From assembly GCF_000423205.1 (NCBI RefSeq), contig NZ_KE383990.1, positions 311,230 to 375,229 of the forward strand: a stretch of 64,000 bases of DNA, written 5' to 3'. Below the pieces are notes generated by a model. It was not told where the DNA came from. It did no database searches and was given only the letters and a program-made list of their open reading frames with translations. Source of the DNA: Jonesia quinghaiensis DSM 15701. GTDB taxonomy: Bacteria; Actinomycetota; Actinomycetes; Actinomycetales; Cellulomonadaceae. Every line of letters starts with the position of its first letter. The first letter of the stretch is position 1. Below, in pieces: positions 63,953 to 64,000 of the stretch. The translations under genes were made by a program, and so were the position numbers.

Positions 63953-63977
63953 GACACGTACTTCAAAGAAGAGCGGG

Positions 63978-64000
63978 AGCACGGGTAATGTACCCGTGCT
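63978..64000. terminator. Hairpin at window edge
   Basis: AGCACGGGTA (63978-63987) pairs with TACCCGTGCT (63991-64000) across a 3-nt loop. The stem may continue beyond the edge. It lies 26 bp after the last gene. Confidence 0.6.

Overview
The window is a chromosomal stretch of a high-GC Gram-positive bacterium, almost certainly Actinomycetota, order Micrococcales (Cellulomonas/Jonesia-like). The evidence is gene content and order: actinobacterial-only families (SepH, DUF3159, DUF3710, DUF4193, DUF5998, DUF4192, Rv2175c-like), the bcc-aa3 respiratory genes with a di-haem QcrC and CtaF, a class II DAHP synthase, an HrdB-type sigma factor, PASTA kinase, and many GTG starts. The genus is an inference. 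No rRNA, tRNA, CRISPR array, prophage or insertion sequence was recognised.

Layout. 1-2.3 kb: 5' end of dxs (leftward), an APH-fold kinase and azlCD amino-acid export genes. 2.3-7.6 kb: aconitase with a palindromic operator over its promoter, a decayed serine-hydrolase pseudogene, and a TRAM-domain uracil methyltransferase. 7.6-11 kb: a KimA-like potassium permease divergent from a two-gene TrkA/RCK operon. 11-18 kb: a conserved actinobacterial housekeeping block (DUF3159, OB-fold protein, DUF3710, dUTPase, DUF4193, inositol monophosphatase-like, SepH, phosphodiesterase, DUF5998). 18-21 kb: a GNAT/acyl-CoA-synthetase fusion resembling Pat-type protein acetyltransferases.

20.9-35.6 kb: the two topoisomerase IV subunits (parC rightward, parE leftward) flank a vitamin B12 island. 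It holds cobalamin-dependent methionine synthase (metH) and a convergent five-gene operon: a toroid-repeat lipoprotein, a membrane-anchored DUF4430-like protein, and an ECF transporter (T, fused double ATPase, S). The lipoprotein and the DUF4430-like protein together look like the alpha and beta domains of animal transcobalamin split over two genes. I infer a cobalamin capture and import system feeding MetH. This is the most interesting system in the window.

35.8-45 kb: zinc-ribbon protein, principal sigma factor, universal stress protein, DUF4192, polyprenyl synthase, Rv2175c-like regulator, PASTA kinase and DAHP synthase. 45-52.9 kb: PPi-type phosphofructokinase, acyltransferase, ROK glucokinase, acyl-CoA ligase, an AsnC-type effector domain, trpD and a receiver-like protein. 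53-61.6 kb: ctaE-qcrCAB rightward and ctaC-ctaD-ctaF leftward encode the cytochrome bcc-aa3 chain, with sodA and a low-complexity repeat region between. 61.8-64 kb: a NifS-fold protein lacking the PLP lysine, a TusA-like protein and an unknown protein.

Regulation visible in the sequence: many perfect hairpins at convergent gene ends, and a recurring arrangement in which a TANNNT hexamer lies 6-8 nt before a GTG or ATG start with no Shine-Dalgarno sequence, suggesting leaderless transcripts.
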